IMG/VR virus record: IMGVR_UViG_3300047472_000309
Coordinates: 62,001-126,000 of that record
Direction: 5' to 3' (one strand)
DNA from: a virus
Length of the DNA: 64,000 bases
Under the pieces are notes generated by a model. That model did no database searches. It was not told where the DNA came from and saw only the letters and a program-made list of their open reading frames with translations. Made by a program: the position numbers and the translations under genes. Below are positions 32,961-42,643 of the stretch, piece by piece. The stretch's first letter is position 1. Every line of letters begins with the position of its first letter.

Positions 32961-35321
32961 TTAAAAGCCATCGAGGTCGAGCTGTGGAATGACGTTAATC
33001 GTTCCATCGGGCTGGTGGTAAATCAGACCGGTGAGATAGCCGGTACGAATTACGCTCGACAGCATCGTCGTTTGGTTATCCGGCACCGTGGGTTGGAAGT
33101 CATTGCCCCAGATGTCCGTGATCTTTTGCTGCTCGCCTGCAGGCAGATTCAGCCAGTTACACAAGCCCGGTACCACAATCGCCTGGCTGGGGTTAGGCGC
33201 CGCGCACTCGCAGTCGTGCATCCTAAAGCGCACCTTACCTGCATTGAGGAAGGTGTGCTGCACGTTGCTGCTGACTTCGTGCCACGGATTCTTGATCGCC
33301 AGTTTCACGTGGTTGGCCATGGACACATGTCGATCATGGATCGGCGTGTACTTGGTCACCTGGTTCTCCAGCGAATTCTTGAAGTGCGGGTGTTGATCGA
33401 GCGCCCGCACACCAAGATCCGTTGCATCCATCTCATTGGCCTGATGACCGCGCGCATCCCCGACCCGAATCGCGGCCCACTCACCCGGCACGATGGTCGA
33501 ATCGTTAATGGTCGACATGAATTGAATCGAGTAGCTCGAGAGCTGCTCCATCATGCCAATCATCGCCTTCTGGATGTTCGCTACGCTCGGCGTCGTGATG
33601 AGATCCTGACCCGTGGCGTGAGCGACGATCTCCGCGTAGAGTGAACCCCACTCGGTTTGCGTGAATGCCGCCACGTCCAGGTTGCGCGCTGCAAACCAAG
33701 CCGAGTAGTTATCCCCCGGATCAGCGACGTAGCACAAATTGTCGCTCCACAAGAGTGAGGTGGCGTTCTTCACATAGCCACGCACTTCCATGTGTTCCTG
33801 GTACGACACCAGGCCGTCTTGCTGATTGGCTGCGGTATAGATCTGCTGACACAGGCTATAGAACGCTTCGGTCGAGAGGAAGGTCGATGACGGCTTGATC
33901 AACGGCATCAAGTCATGGATCTCCTGCAACGTCGCTCGATCCACCTTGCTCATGTCACACACTGCTGCCATCGCGTCGACACTGGGCGTCGGCAAGCGTG
34001 GCACGCGCTGCGCGAACATCGGTGGGATCACATCCAGCGTAATCCCAATCGAAGCGTTAAGCGCATACCAGGCCAGACAGAACGCATCCTTCGCAAACAA
34101 GGGTACCGTTTCACCGGTGGCTGGATTGGTGAACTGCACGGCCGAGTTGTAATACCCGAGACTTGAGAGCCACAACCAGTTATTGACCAGGATCTCAGAG
34201 AGCGGATACTTGACGCTACCCGTGTAGTCGATCATCGACGACTCAAGCGCCTTGGTCGGCAACTCATTGGAGAGCGAATTTTGCATCGCCTCCAGAATCT
34301 TCGGCTCGTAGTCGCCCTCGTACTTCTCATTGTCGCGCGCAACGGGCCGTTCCTTGATCAGCATCTCGTCCAAGGTGATCTCGTTGATGCTATCCAGGTT
34401 GTAGCCCAGATTGACCGGATCGCGCGTAAACGTAATGGTCGGATAGAGATCCGTGGGCATCTGAGACACGTCATGGCGCATGGTGTACTTTGCCAGGGGC
34501 AAATTACGCTCGGTCATGATATGGTCCACGAGCCACTCGAAGATCTCCGACTGCCCGGCGTTACGCTCCAGGTAGTTGATGTTCCGATATAGCTCGAGCG
34601 ACTGCTTGGTCGTCAGCTGATCGAGGTACAGATCCAGCAGGCCATGACTCAGGAGGTACTGACGCACGTGAAAGCTATGCGCCTCATTAGTCTTGCAAGC
34701 TTCCAGGCGCAGCGACAAAATCACCTGCGGCAGCAACGCGTACATGATCCCCAGGGTGAAGGGGGTATACATGTCGTCTGAGACCGTGTAGGCGAGATTC
34801 ACCCAGCGCGTTTTGAATCCATCGATCCAGCGCTGCAGCTTGTCGATGAGGCTGTACTCATTGAATTCGACCAGGCTGCTCGGGTAGGCCAAGATCTTCC
34901 CATCGGCGGCGCTGATGGCATCGTCGATGTCAACCGGATTCAAGATCCCGTTGATGAGAGTGACCTGGGTCGGATACTGGGCCACCAGCGCCAGATAGTC
35001 ACGTTGGCCAAACTGGTAGGCCTTGGCAGTGGCGCGGTGTAGCGCCAGATTCTCGACCGTGAATTCGATCGTTTCTAGCGTATCCATCGAGACGACATAC
35101 ATCATCGTGTCGGCGAAGTGATACTGGCCAGACAAATTCATATAGTAGCGCCACGTCGTGGGGTCCAGGTCATTGACCTGATCTGCCCCATACACGCCGC
35201 TGATATACGTGTTGATTGCATCAGCCGTGGCTGACGACTTGACGACAATGTATCGGGCCAACGCGAGTACACTGTCGAGATAGACCTGATACTGATTCGA
35301 GGTACTAGTTGTCGCGGCCAT
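32961..35321 (-). CDS. Large virion structural protein
   Basis: 786 residues, beginning MAATTSTSNQYQVYLDSVLA. Mostly helical with many aromatic residues and no enzymatic motif. Notable segment: FRMHDCECAAPNPSQAIVVPG with a Cys pair. The position next to the portal gene and the length agree with a conserved large structural component (baseplate or tail) of phiKZ relatives. Divergent from the portal gene with only 68 nt between the start codons. Confidence 0.6.
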   Translation of the reverse strand: MAATTSTSNQYQVYLDSVLALARYIVVKSSATADAINTYISGVYGADQVNDLDPTTWRYYMNLSGQYHFADTMMYVVSMDTLETIEFTVENLALHRATAKAYQFGQRDYLALVAQYPTQVTLINGILNPVDIDDAISAADGKILAYPSSLVEFNEYSLIDKLQRWIDGFKTRWVNLAYTVSDDMYTPFTLGIMYALLPQVILSLRLEACKTNEAHSFHVRQYLLSHGLLDLYLDQLTTKQSLELYRNINYLERNAGQSEIFEWLVDHIMTERNLPLAKYTMRHDVSQMPTDLYPTITFTRDPVNLGYNLDSINEITLDEMLIKERPVARDNEKYEGDYEPKILEAMQNSLSNELPTKALESSMIDYTGSVKYPLSEILVNNWLWLSSLGYYNSAVQFTNPATGETVPLFAKDAFCLAWYALNASIGITLDVIPPMFAQRVPRLPTPSVDAMAAVCDMSKVDRATLQEIHDLMPLIKPSSTFLSTEAFYSLCQQIYTAANQQDGLVSYQEHMEVRGYVKNATSLLWSDNLCYVADPGDNYSAWFAARNLDVAAFTQTEWGSLYAEIVAHATGQDLITTPSVANIQKAMIGMMEQLSSYSIQFMSTINDSTIVPGEWAAIRVGDARGHQANEMDATDLGVRALDQHPHFKNSLENQVTKYTPIHDRHVSMANHVKLAIKNPWHEVSSNVQHTFLNAGKVRFRMHDCECAAPNPSQAIVVPGLCNWLNLPAGEQQKITDIWGNDFQPTVPDNQTTMLSSVIRTGYLTGLIYHQPDGTINVIPQLDLDGF

Positions 35322-35389
35322 AACGGCGCCCCTTATTTCAATAACATGCAGTCCTTGTTTTTCAAGGGCTATCTTTCGTTGAGGTTCAA

Positions 35390-38254
35390 ATGTCCAAAGC
35401 GTTGAAGGAAGCCATTGCGCTTGCTGGCAGTGGCAAACGCTACTCGGCGATGTCCCTGGTTCGTCAAGACCCAGGCATGGCCGCCACCATCAGCAAGATG
35501 GTCCATGGCAAAACGCCTCCCCGGTACGACAGCTCTGGAAACATGACGACGGACAATCCGTCGATCCAGGCATTGAAGAACGTCTCGGATAATACGGTTC
35601 AAAACATCTCGGACGCACAGACTGTGCTCCAGACGTTGCCTGAACTCGAACTGGCGATCCAGATCCTCGTGTCCTCGGTACTTTCACCGAAAGACATGAT
35701 GACCGTGGAGCTGACATATAAAGCTCCGGAGAACCTGGTCCCGCCGGAAGTGAACACGGCAATGACCAATCGTGTTCGCGTCCATTTTGAACAGAACTAT
35801 AAAATAAAGCAGGTCCTTCCTCGGATGCTGCGTGACGTTCTGGCTGAGACGGGCTCGTATCCGGTCGCGGTGATTCCCGAGAACTCGATTGACGATGTGA
35901 TCAACTCCAATCGTAAAGTGTCGATGGAGTCGCTCGTCGAGCACTTTCACAACGATGGTCGGATTAAGCCGCTGGGTCTGCTCGGTCCGGTCACCAAGAC
36001 CAAGCCCACGCAAGTGCGTCAGGGTGCCGCACTCTCGATGGAGTCGCTCGAGACGTTCAAGTTCGACACGACCTATCGCACCGATGTGACGCTTGAGAAA
36101 GCGTTCGATAACGTCGCGCAGGAAACCTATACGACGGTGACCGATAACCCGTCGTTGCTCAAGGTGCCAATGCTGCACCAGAAGATCCGCGAAAGCCGGG
36201 TGATGGATCTGTTGGGTGCCCGTAACGGTCTGTCGCGCGGGATGAAGCTGGCGAGCGAAGCGTACGGCGCGCAGAACCCGACGCATCAGGTGCAACAGCA
36301 TAAGCCCAATGACCGGGAACTGGCGGGGATGATCTATCGGGATCGCAACTACCAGTACAAACCGATCACTACGCTGAAAACCCAAGAGCAGCTTAATCGC
36401 CGCACGGTGGGTGCGCCGCTCATCATGCACTTGCCCTCGGAAGCGGTGATTCCGGTGTTTGTGCCGGGTAACGTTGAGCAGCACGTGGGCTTCTTCATTC
36501 TGATCGATGAAGACGGTCACCCGATCCAGCGTATTGCCGACATCGATTACTACCAGCAACTGAACGCGCGGATGAATTCCGGTGGTTCGTTCCCTTCGGC
36601 CATGCTGCAAAAGGTCAAGGCGAACATGCAGGGGTTCGATAACACCAATAACGCCCACCTCGATTACTCGGCACGCGTGTACGGTGAAATGATCGAGCAG
36701 GATCTGCTCGCTCGCCTGCGTAATGGCGTGTACGGCAACGGCGTGGCACTGGCTAAGCGCGAAGAAGTGTACCGCATCATGTTTGCACGAGCGCTCGCTA
36801 AGCAACACACGCAGCTGCTCTTCATGCCGATCGAGTTCATGACGTACTTCGCGCTGCGCTATAACGGCGACGGCATGGGTAAGTCGATGCTCGATGACTT
36901 GAAGATCATCAATTCGCTGCGCTCGATGCTCTTGTTTGCCAACGTGATGGCGGCCGTCAAGAACTCGATGGGTCGCACCGAGGTCAAGATCAAGATGGAT
37001 GAGCACGATCCTGATCCGCAGAAGACCTTTGAGCGCGTGGTGCATGAAATCTTGCGCAGCCGTCAGCAAGCATTCCCGGTGGGCACCAACTCGCCGATGG
37101 ACATCGTTGACTGGGTGCAGCGTGCGGGCTTTGAGTTTGTACCGGAAGGTCATCCTGGACTCCCGGACATGACGGTGGAGTTTGGGGAAAAGAACACCAG
37201 CTACGTGAAGCCTGATACGGAGCTCGATGATGATCTGCGTAAGCGCTCGATCATGGGCCTGGGTCTTACGCCGCAGTCCGTTGATGCGGCCTTCGAAGCG
37301 GAGTTCGCCACCTCGGTCCTGACTAACAACATCCTCTTGTCCAAGCGGGTGATGAACATTCAAGAAGTGATTGAGCCGCAACTGGCCGATCACGTGCGTA
37401 AGGTCATGATGAACGATGAAGAGCTCGTTCGTGATCTGCGGGCGATTCTGGAGGCGAGCGCCGATAAGCTGCTTGAGCGCTTGAAGAAGCAAGACGAGGC
37501 CCATAAGGACGATCCGACGTACCGCTCGCATCTGGGCGGTCAGCCGAAGGAATTGGTGATTCAGCAGCTCCTGTACGACTTTGTGATGGGCCTGGAAGTC
37601 AGCCTGCCGAAGCCGAACAGCGTGACGCTGGAGAACCAGCTGGCGGCAATGGATACGTACTCGAAGTCGCTCGATCAGGGGCTCGACTACTACATCTCGA
37701 CGAACTTCCTCACGTCCGACACCGCGGGCGATCTCGGTAACTACGCGGGTTCGCTCAAGGAGATGGCCAAGGCCTACTTCATGCGTAAGTGGATGGGTGA
37801 GAATGGCGTGCTGCCGGAGCTCTCCGATCTGAACACGCTCGACGATGACGGCAAGCCGAAGCTCAACCTGTGGGACGCGTTCCAGGATCACACCAGCAAC
37901 ATGATCCTGAGCATGGACCACTTCATGAACGGCATGAAGCCGATCAAGGATGCAGCGGGGCTAAACAACGCCAAGCGTCAAGCAACCGACCAGAACAGCG
38001 GTGGGATGGGAGGCGGGATGGGTGACATGGGTGGCGGCAGCATGGGTGGCGGCATGTCCATGGGTGGTGACACCGGTTTGGGTGGGTTGGGTGGCGGTGA
38101 TGACTTTGGGGGCGGTGGTTTCAACATGGGTGGTGCAGGGGGCGGTGACGATCCCTTTAACCTCGGTGGCGGAGCCAGCACGACCGATGAGTCGCCTTTG
38201 AATCCGGAAGATGACAAGCCGGAAGATCAGGGTGCTGCAGAACCGCAAGTCTAA
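35390..38254 (+). CDS. Portal protein
   Basis: 954 residues, GAGG before ATG. Size, charge pattern and the segments LPELELAIQILVSSVLSPKD, RVHFEQNYKIKQVLPRML and YFALRYNGDGMGKSMLDDL fit portal proteins of large myoviruses; in phiKZ the portal (gp129) is of similar size. It would form the dodecameric ring for DNA packaging and tail attachment. The C-terminal 90 residues contain a Gly/Met-rich stretch (about 865-925) with M-G-G repeats, likely flexible and in the capsid interior. The gene ends at a perfect bracketed hairpin. Confidence 0.8.
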   Translation: MSKALKEAIALAGSGKRYSAMSLVRQDPGMAATISKMVHGKTPPRYDSSGNMTTDNPSIQALKNVSDNTVQNISDAQTVLQTLPELELAIQILVSSVLSPKDMMTVELTYKAPENLVPPEVNTAMTNRVRVHFEQNYKIKQVLPRMLRDVLAETGSYPVAVIPENSIDDVINSNRKVSMESLVEHFHNDGRIKPLGLLGPVTKTKPTQVRQGAALSMESLETFKFDTTYRTDVTLEKAFDNVAQETYTTVTDNPSLLKVPMLHQKIRESRVMDLLGARNGLSRGMKLASEAYGAQNPTHQVQQHKPNDRELAGMIYRDRNYQYKPITTLKTQEQLNRRTVGAPLIMHLPSEAVIPVFVPGNVEQHVGFFILIDEDGHPIQRIADIDYYQQLNARMNSGGSFPSAMLQKVKANMQGFDNTNNAHLDYSARVYGEMIEQDLLARLRNGVYGNGVALAKREEVYRIMFARALAKQHTQLLFMPIEFMTYFALRYNGDGMGKSMLDDLKIINSLRSMLLFANVMAAVKNSMGRTEVKIKMDEHDPDPQKTFERVVHEILRSRQQAFPVGTNSPMDIVDWVQRAGFEFVPEGHPGLPDMTVEFGEKNTSYVKPDTELDDDLRKRSIMGLGLTPQSVDAAFEAEFATSVLTNNILLSKRVMNIQEVIEPQLADHVRKVMMNDEELVRDLRAILEASADKLLERLKKQDEAHKDDPTYRSHLGGQPKELVIQQLLYDFVMGLEVSLPKPNSVTLENQLAAMDTYSKSLDQGLDYYISTNFLTSDTAGDLGNYAGSLKEMAKAYFMRKWMGENGVLPELSDLNTLDDDGKPKLNLWDAFQDHTSNMILSMDHFMNGMKPIKDAAGLNNAKRQATDQNSGGMGGGMGDMGGGSMGGGMSMGGDTGLGGLGGGDDFGGGGFNMGGAGGGDDPFNLGGGASTTDESPLNPEDDKPEDQGAAEPQV

Positions 38255-38273
38255 GACCAAAAAAAAAGAGCGT

Positions 38274-38307
38274 CATAAGCCCCCAGGCTTTCGCCTGGGG
38301 GTCTATG
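38274..38307. terminator. Bracketed hairpin, CATA/TATG type
   Basis: CCCCCAGGC (38280-38288), TTTC loop, GCCTGGGGG (38293-38301); CATA at 38274-38277, TATG at 38304-38307. On the minus strand a run of T (plus-strand A-run at 38259-38268) follows, so it may also act as a classical terminator leftwards. Follows the portal gene. Confidence 0.85.
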
Positions 38308-38373
38308 CCGTCTTTAAGACGTGTCGAGCACGCCGTTTGGATTTGTTATTATTGGCCCCATCGCACGGCCCCG

Positions 38374-39843
38374 TTAATCACCCGTCTTAGGCAAATCCAC
38401 CTGTCCGTTGTTGTTTACATCGGCGACCCTGGTCAGGTTCTGTGACAGCATCATCTCTTCGGCTTGAAGCAACGCCTCCGCTGGTTTGCAGATGGTCATC
38501 CCACGGCGGGAATCCGGGTAGCTCTTCCACACGTCGAGATCAGCGATGCGTTCCATCTGATCTTTCAACACCGGATCAGCAGGCGAAGCTATGGGTGCAA
38601 CACCGCCCGGCCACAGTCCTGCGTCGTCGATGTGCATGACGGAGCGGCTCATCCCACGTGGTTGCTTGACAACCGTATCGCCTTGAGCCTGTTCGAAGAT
38701 GGTGTCGACTTCTTGTTGGGTCTGGAGCATTTCGGCTTCTATCTTCCAGCGCACCCCGCACTGCTCATCGAACACCAGATCGACTGGGAGGTTCGAATAG
38801 TCCAACGCCAAGTGGCCGCCGAGGTGAGCCGTACGAATGAACGGACGTGCGCGTACCAGCATCTGATTACGCGTTTCACCGGTGAGCGGATGGATCTGCA
38901 TCTGGTACTTGAAACCCGACTCCAGTTCGCCATTGTGATCCCCGTTATCTTGCCCCAGCGGATGACCCAGGACAGTACCACCGAACTCTGCAGGCCACCC
39001 TCCTTCAGGCCTGAAAACACGCGCATCGGTGGCCCGCACCGCGAAGTGGTTCTTGGTGATGTCTTCCAAGGTTTCCAGGATCGGTGAAGACTCCCGGACT
39101 TGTTGGCTCGTCATGGTCAGCAACGCATCCCCACCGGCTGAAGCCAGCGCACCATGGGTTTTCCGATCGAAGAGTGGTGTGCCAATGCGCAGTTCATCGT
39201 CTTTAGCAGCTTCTGCCAACCCCAGGAAGCTCTGCACGCTTCGATCCGCGTAATCATCCCCCTTCAGGCGAGCTTCAGCTTCCGCGATCATTTCGTCACG
39301 CGTCTTGTGCGGCAACAATGCAGCGCTCGCGTTCAGGGCGTTGGGATTAGCTTGCCGAGCTTGCTCCAGAATTTCCCTGGTGCTGGGGCGCAAACGCAAC
39401 TTTGCTGGCAGCTTGGCTGAACCGAGCCCGTAATGGCGCTCCATGACCTCGGCAGTTGAGAAGCCATGCGGTTCATCAGTCATCGGTTGCCCCCGACCCA
39501 TTTCGTAGTCAATGTGCTCCTGGTTGGAGAATATCGGCGTGTACTGGTCCGGCTTGGCTTTCCAGCGACGTGGGTTTTCGGACACGCCTTCTGCGATGAA
39601 GGGCCGTGGCGTGTTGCGCTCGACGAACACAAACTCAGTGTCCTTCCAGAAGTTGTGAGCGACGGCCTCTTCGATGATGCGCCGCCCTTCAGCTTCTTCG
39701 AACTGAATACCACTGTCGTTGAGGAAGGTGATCTGGGCGTCTTCGATGCCGTTCTGCTTGAGGAAGTCAGCGAAGGCAAATGCCAGCAGCGTCTTGCCTG
39801 TGCCGCAGAAACCATCGATGGTGATACGGATTTCCTTTTTCAT
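38374..39843 (-). CDS. P-loop protein with a large unknown domain and a Ca-loop-like tail
   Basis: 489 residues, AGGAG before ATG. The P-loop GFCGTGKT (11-18) starts a short nucleoside-kinase-like core (ITIDGFCGTGKTLLAFAFAD). About 300 residues of unrecognised sequence follow. The end, RVADVNNNGQVDLPKTGD, resembles a single EF-hand or dockerin-type calcium loop (D-x-N-x-N-G-x-V-x). Kinase, helicase-like or transport functions are open. It heads the leftward paralogue cluster. Confidence 0.5.
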   Translation of the reverse strand: MKKEIRITIDGFCGTGKTLLAFAFADFLKQNGIEDAQITFLNDSGIQFEEAEGRRIIEEAVAHNFWKDTEFVFVERNTPRPFIAEGVSENPRRWKAKPDQYTPIFSNQEHIDYEMGRGQPMTDEPHGFSTAEVMERHYGLGSAKLPAKLRLRPSTREILEQARQANPNALNASAALLPHKTRDEMIAEAEARLKGDDYADRSVQSFLGLAEAAKDDELRIGTPLFDRKTHGALASAGGDALLTMTSQQVRESSPILETLEDITKNHFAVRATDARVFRPEGGWPAEFGGTVLGHPLGQDNGDHNGELESGFKYQMQIHPLTGETRNQMLVRARPFIRTAHLGGHLALDYSNLPVDLVFDEQCGVRWKIEAEMLQTQQEVDTIFEQAQGDTVVKQPRGMSRSVMHIDDAGLWPGGVAPIASPADPVLKDQMERIADLDVWKSYPDSRRGMTICKPAEALLQAEEMMLSQNLTRVADVNNNGQVDLPKTGD

Positions 39844-39866
39844 CCTGTTCTCCTGAAAGCGTTACG

Positions 39867-40370
39867 TTAAGCGGTGGCGTGCTCGATCTCTTGCAACAAG
39901 GCGCGGTCCCCGAGGCGAAAGCCCGCGTTGATGATAAGACCTAGCACGCTGTTGGGCGTCGGTTCCCCCACGCCGTCGAGCCAGCGCTGATACTCGGCGG
40001 CCCCTTCGGTGTATTCTTGCGTGAGCTCGCCGTAGCCGAGCCAGCTAATCATGTCCGCCAGGGCACGCTCCTGTTCCCGCGCACGATTGTAAAAACGCGG
40101 GGCGTACTCTTGCGAGGCCGAGCGCATAAAGCGCACTTCAAAGAAGCCCGTGAACTGCCGCGCCCGGATACGCACCTCGCGTTCAGCGGCTTCGCTGCCC
40201 GAGGTTGCGCCGAAGCGAATTTCCATATCACCCCATCCCGTCGAGGCATACAGCTTTTCCTTTACCGTGCCCAAGGGGAAGACCTTCTTCGAGATGATCT
40301 GGGAGTTCAAAGCCTCGATCAGCTTGACACCGAATTCGTTACCGGCATTGGTGAAATCAAAGAGTTCCAT
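39867..40370 (-). CDS. Hypothetical protein
   Basis: 167 residues from ATG at 40370 (a TTG at 40382 is possible; neither has a strong ribosome binding site). Helical with acidic C-terminal half; contains LYASTGWGDMEIRFGATSGS and FYNRAREQERALADMISWLG. No known family. It lies between the P-loop gene and the paralogue cluster, and is preceded by the hairpin at 40389-40430. Confidence 0.55.
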   Translation of the reverse strand: MELFDFTNAGNEFGVKLIEALNSQIISKKVFPLGTVKEKLYASTGWGDMEIRFGATSGSEAAEREVRIRARQFTGFFEVRFMRSASQEYAPRFYNRAREQERALADMISWLGYGELTQEYTEGAAEYQRWLDGVGEPTPNSVLGLIINAGFRLGDRALLQEIEHATA

Positions 40371-40388
40371 GTTTTTATTCAACTAAGA

Positions 40389-40430
40389 CATAAGCGTTAT
40401 AAGTAGCGAGGAAGCCGTAGCCTCCTCGCC
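40389..40430 (-). terminator. Hairpin with distal CATA
   Basis: GCGAGG from 40406 pairs with CCTCGC to 40429. CATA (40389-40392) is 13 nt from the stem. It lies after paralogue member A on the minus strand. Confidence 0.6.
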
Positions 40431-40446
40431 GGTAAGAAAAGCAGGG

Positions 40447-40860
40447 TTACAGCGCGCGGGCTGGTTCGACAATACAGCCGTCGAGGACCAGCGCTTCTTC
40501 AGCCGTGATGCCTTCCTGACCGATCGCACCCAGTGAAAGCGGGCGTGGTTCGGACAAAAAGCCCATGCCGTCGGTGTTGATCTCAGCCACGTTGGCATTT
40601 TCCCGACTGACCACCGTGACCGGTGCATCAAACAACTGCGGATTCGCATCCCGCATGGCGTCAAGCAGCGTGTCAGGCTGCTCGTCTATCCCTTGGGTGC
40701 TGGTCCAGGCTCTAAAGCCAGGCGTATCGGCCTGAATGTTGGCCACGGTGACATTATTAAAGCCATACGTGTCCTTCAGTGCTTGACCAATTGCCCGACC
40801 CACAAGCTCCGCAGCCTTGCCATCGGGGCTTTCCACCACGATGTTCACAGGTGCGTCCAT
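40447..40860 (-). CDS. Tandem paralogue family, member A
   Basis: 137 residues, GGGAGG before ATG. The family pattern: a first strand VNIVVES, a helix, YGFNNVTV, then LLDAMRDANPQLFDAPVTVV and a variable tail ending VLDGCIVEPARAL. Four other genes in this neighbourhood share G-F-[TNQ]-[NH]-V and L-L-x(6)-NP-x-[LI]-F. The arrangement suggests a small alpha/beta domain that has been duplicated repeatedly. No catalytic residues stand out. I do not recognise the family. Confidence 0.65.
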   Translation of the reverse strand: MDAPVNIVVESPDGKAAELVGRAIGQALKDTYGFNNVTVANIQADTPGFRAWTSTQGIDEQPDTLLDAMRDANPQLFDAPVTVVSRENANVAEINTDGMGFLSEPRPLSLGAIGQEGITAEEALVLDGCIVEPARAL

Positions 40861-40872
40861 TTTCCCTCCCTT

Positions 40873-41241
40873 TTAATCGCGTTCGTTCACCTCGTCACGA
40901 TCCAGTTCGAGCGCGACTTCCAGATCCGCCGCTTCGTTGGGTGGCAGATCCATCTCCACTTCGAGCTCCGGCTCCAGACACGCACTCACCACTTCGATAC
41001 GACGATGGAAGAGCGCCGGATTGGCGTCTGCCATCGCATCGAGCAACGACTTACCTTGCTCGAAGTCCGTTTGCGGGTCACCCACGGCTTCGCTACTCAC
41101 ATCCGCATGATGAGTAACGGTGACGTTGGTGAAGCCGACGTTCTGGATCGCGTGTCCCACCACCTTACCGAGCGCCAGCGCGAGTTCGTTGTTATCCGAC
41201 TCGATGACTACGCTGGCAACCGCGTCTTCTTGCTGTTCCAT
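40873..41241 (-). CDS. Tandem paralogue family, member B
   Basis: 122 residues, AAGGAGG before ATG, 12 bp from member A. Pattern: ASVVIESDN, VGFTNVTVTHHA, LLDAMADANPALFHRRIEVV. The C-terminal tail is unusually acidic (ELEVEMDLPPNEAADLEVAL). Shares the family fold but has a distinct tail, as each member does. Confidence 0.65.
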   Translation of the reverse strand: MEQQEDAVASVVIESDNNELALALGKVVGHAIQNVGFTNVTVTHHADVSSEAVGDPQTDFEQGKSLLDAMADANPALFHRRIEVVSACLEPELEVEMDLPPNEAADLEVALELDRDEVNERD

Positions 41242-41271
41242 GTCCTTCCTCCTTGTTTTTACTGCGTCATT

Positions 41272-41685
41272 TTACTGCACGATGACCGTAGCTGCTTCGG
41301 GCTTGCTCACCCGGATCGCATCGTTCAGACCTGCGCCGTCGCCGAGTTCTTCCTTGGCGTCTTCAATCATGTCCGTGACGAGATCCAGTGCTGCACTGCC
41401 GCCCGCGGTGGCAATGACGGCGATGGGTGCATCGAAGAGCTGCGGGTTTAGGGCCTTCATCGAGCCGAGGAGCGTGTCCGCGTTCGAGAGGTCCACATCC
41501 ACACGCGTCGGATCGTCGCTCTTGTCGACATGGATCGCCACGTTGGTGAAACCTGCGTCCGAGAGGCCTTTATTGACCGCGACGGCAATCGCCTGTCGCT
41601 GGCTGATGTTGTCTGACGCGATGATGACACCCGCACCGCTGTCATTCTTGGTTACGTCGTTCATAATGCGAGCAAATTCCTTCAT
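41272..41685 (-). CDS. Tandem paralogue family, member C
   Basis: 137 residues, AGGAA before ATG. Pattern: AGVIIASDNISQRQAIAVAV, AGFTNVAIHVDK, LLGSMKALNPQLFDAPIAVI; C terminus hydrophobic (AATVIVQ). An N-terminal extension (MKEFARIMNDVTK) is specific to this member. Confidence 0.65.
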   Translation of the reverse strand: MKEFARIMNDVTKNDSGAGVIIASDNISQRQAIAVAVNKGLSDAGFTNVAIHVDKSDDPTRVDVDLSNADTLLGSMKALNPQLFDAPIAVIATAGGSAALDLVTDMIEDAKEELGDGAGLNDAIRVSKPEAATVIVQ

Positions 41686-41716
41686 GATACCGTTCCTGTT
41701 CGTGATGGGTTTTTTG

Positions 41717-42154
41717 TTAGACGAGAACTTCGTCGAGTAGCACTGCTTTTGGTGCTACAAACGTGGCGAGGTCAATGATCGTGCCATCTTTCAGACGACC
41801 TTGACCGGGCTGGAGTTCGGGCGCATCGCCCGAGAGTTCTGTCATGTCGATGTGGTCAGCCATCGTGCTCAGATGGGGCTCGGTAGCTTCCACAGGGTTC
41901 TCGCTATAGGGCATAGCGAGGATGCTCACTGGCCGCGCGAACAGTCGCGGGTTCAGCGCACGCATCTCATCAAGCAGGCTCGGAAGCGCGGAGCGTTCGA
42001 TCACCTTGCTTGTTTCGTCGTCGCGGCTGGCGATGCCAGTGTCGACATGGGTGAACCCCGATTCCTGCAGTTTGTCTTGGATCAGACTTGCCACCAGCTG
42101 CCGGGTCTGTGCGCCCTGTGCTTCGATGATGACATTGATTGCGTCAGGAGTCAT
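41717..42154 (-). CDS. Tandem paralogue family, member D
   Basis: 145 residues from the ATG at 42154 (AAGGAA upstream); an in-frame start at 42214 would read through a hairpin and is rejected. Pattern: INVIIEAQG, SGFTHVDTGIAS, LLDEMRALNPRLFARPVSIL; tail VAPKAVLLDEVLV. Its leader contains the hairpin 42178-42207. Confidence 0.65.
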   Translation of the reverse strand: MTPDAINVIIEAQGAQTRQLVASLIQDKLQESGFTHVDTGIASRDDETSKVIERSALPSLLDEMRALNPRLFARPVSILAMPYSENPVEATEPHLSTMADHIDMTELSGDAPELQPGQGRLKDGTIIDLATFVAPKAVLLDEVLV

Positions 42155-42177
42155 GCCTAATCGTTCCTTGAAGGGCT

Positions 42178-42207
42178 CATAAGACGGAGGGGCCGAAGGC
42201 ACCCTCC
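42178..42207 (-). terminator. Bracketed hairpin for leftward transcription
   Basis: GGAGGG (42186-42191) pairs with CCCTCC (42202-42207), with an inner GCC/GGC stem and GAA loop. Minus-strand TTATG follows. It separates 42233-42637 from paralogue member D. Confidence 0.75.
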
Positions 42208-42232
42208 ATCTCATGCTCAGTCGTCGTAAGTT

Positions 42233-42637
42233 TTACTTCTGCTGCGAGGGACCCACATGCGCCCAGATCGTGTTAGCGGCAATGAGAAGCTCTTCTTCGA
42301 TTGCCTCGACAAAGAGTTCTTCGGTTTTACCATCGTGCAGCCACAGATCAAAGAATCGCCCTGTACCCGGTTCATCATCCCGATAGTACTCCCTCATCGA
42401 CACGTACGGGACCTGTTGGCCCATCCGGGTTAAGTCAATGAAGTAGAACTGGGTGTGTGCGTGACTGTCTTCTGACTCGCACACGTACATGGTTTTCAGC
42501 TGAATGCTCGGATATGCCGAGCGCACTGCTAACAGCTTAGCCTGCAGAATTCCCATGATGGCGTAGCCGAACGGATTCGGTACGTTATCAGCCATCGGAA
42601 CGGTTTCAGGAAGGGCAGGTTTCTTACGGGCGCTCAT
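42233..42637 (-). CDS. Hypothetical protein
   Basis: 134 residues, GGAG before ATG. Aromatic and acidic (QLKTMYVCESEDSHAHTQFY, ISPPYVSMREYYRDDEP-like centre) with a helical end (LFVEAIEEELLIAANTIWAH). Not a member of the neighbouring paralogue family by the shared pattern. Ends just before the hairpin at 42178-42207. Confidence 0.55.
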   Translation of the reverse strand: MSARKKPALPETVPMADNVPNPFGYAIMGILQAKLLAVRSAYPSIQLKTMYVCESEDSHAHTQFYFIDLTRMGQQVPYVSMREYYRDDEPGTGRFFDLWLHDGKTEELFVEAIEEELLIAANTIWAHVGPSQQK

Positions 42638-42643
42638 TAATGC

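Noticed and set aside
35684-37921. 745-residue open frame antisense to the portal
   Set aside because: Shadow of the portal coding frame.
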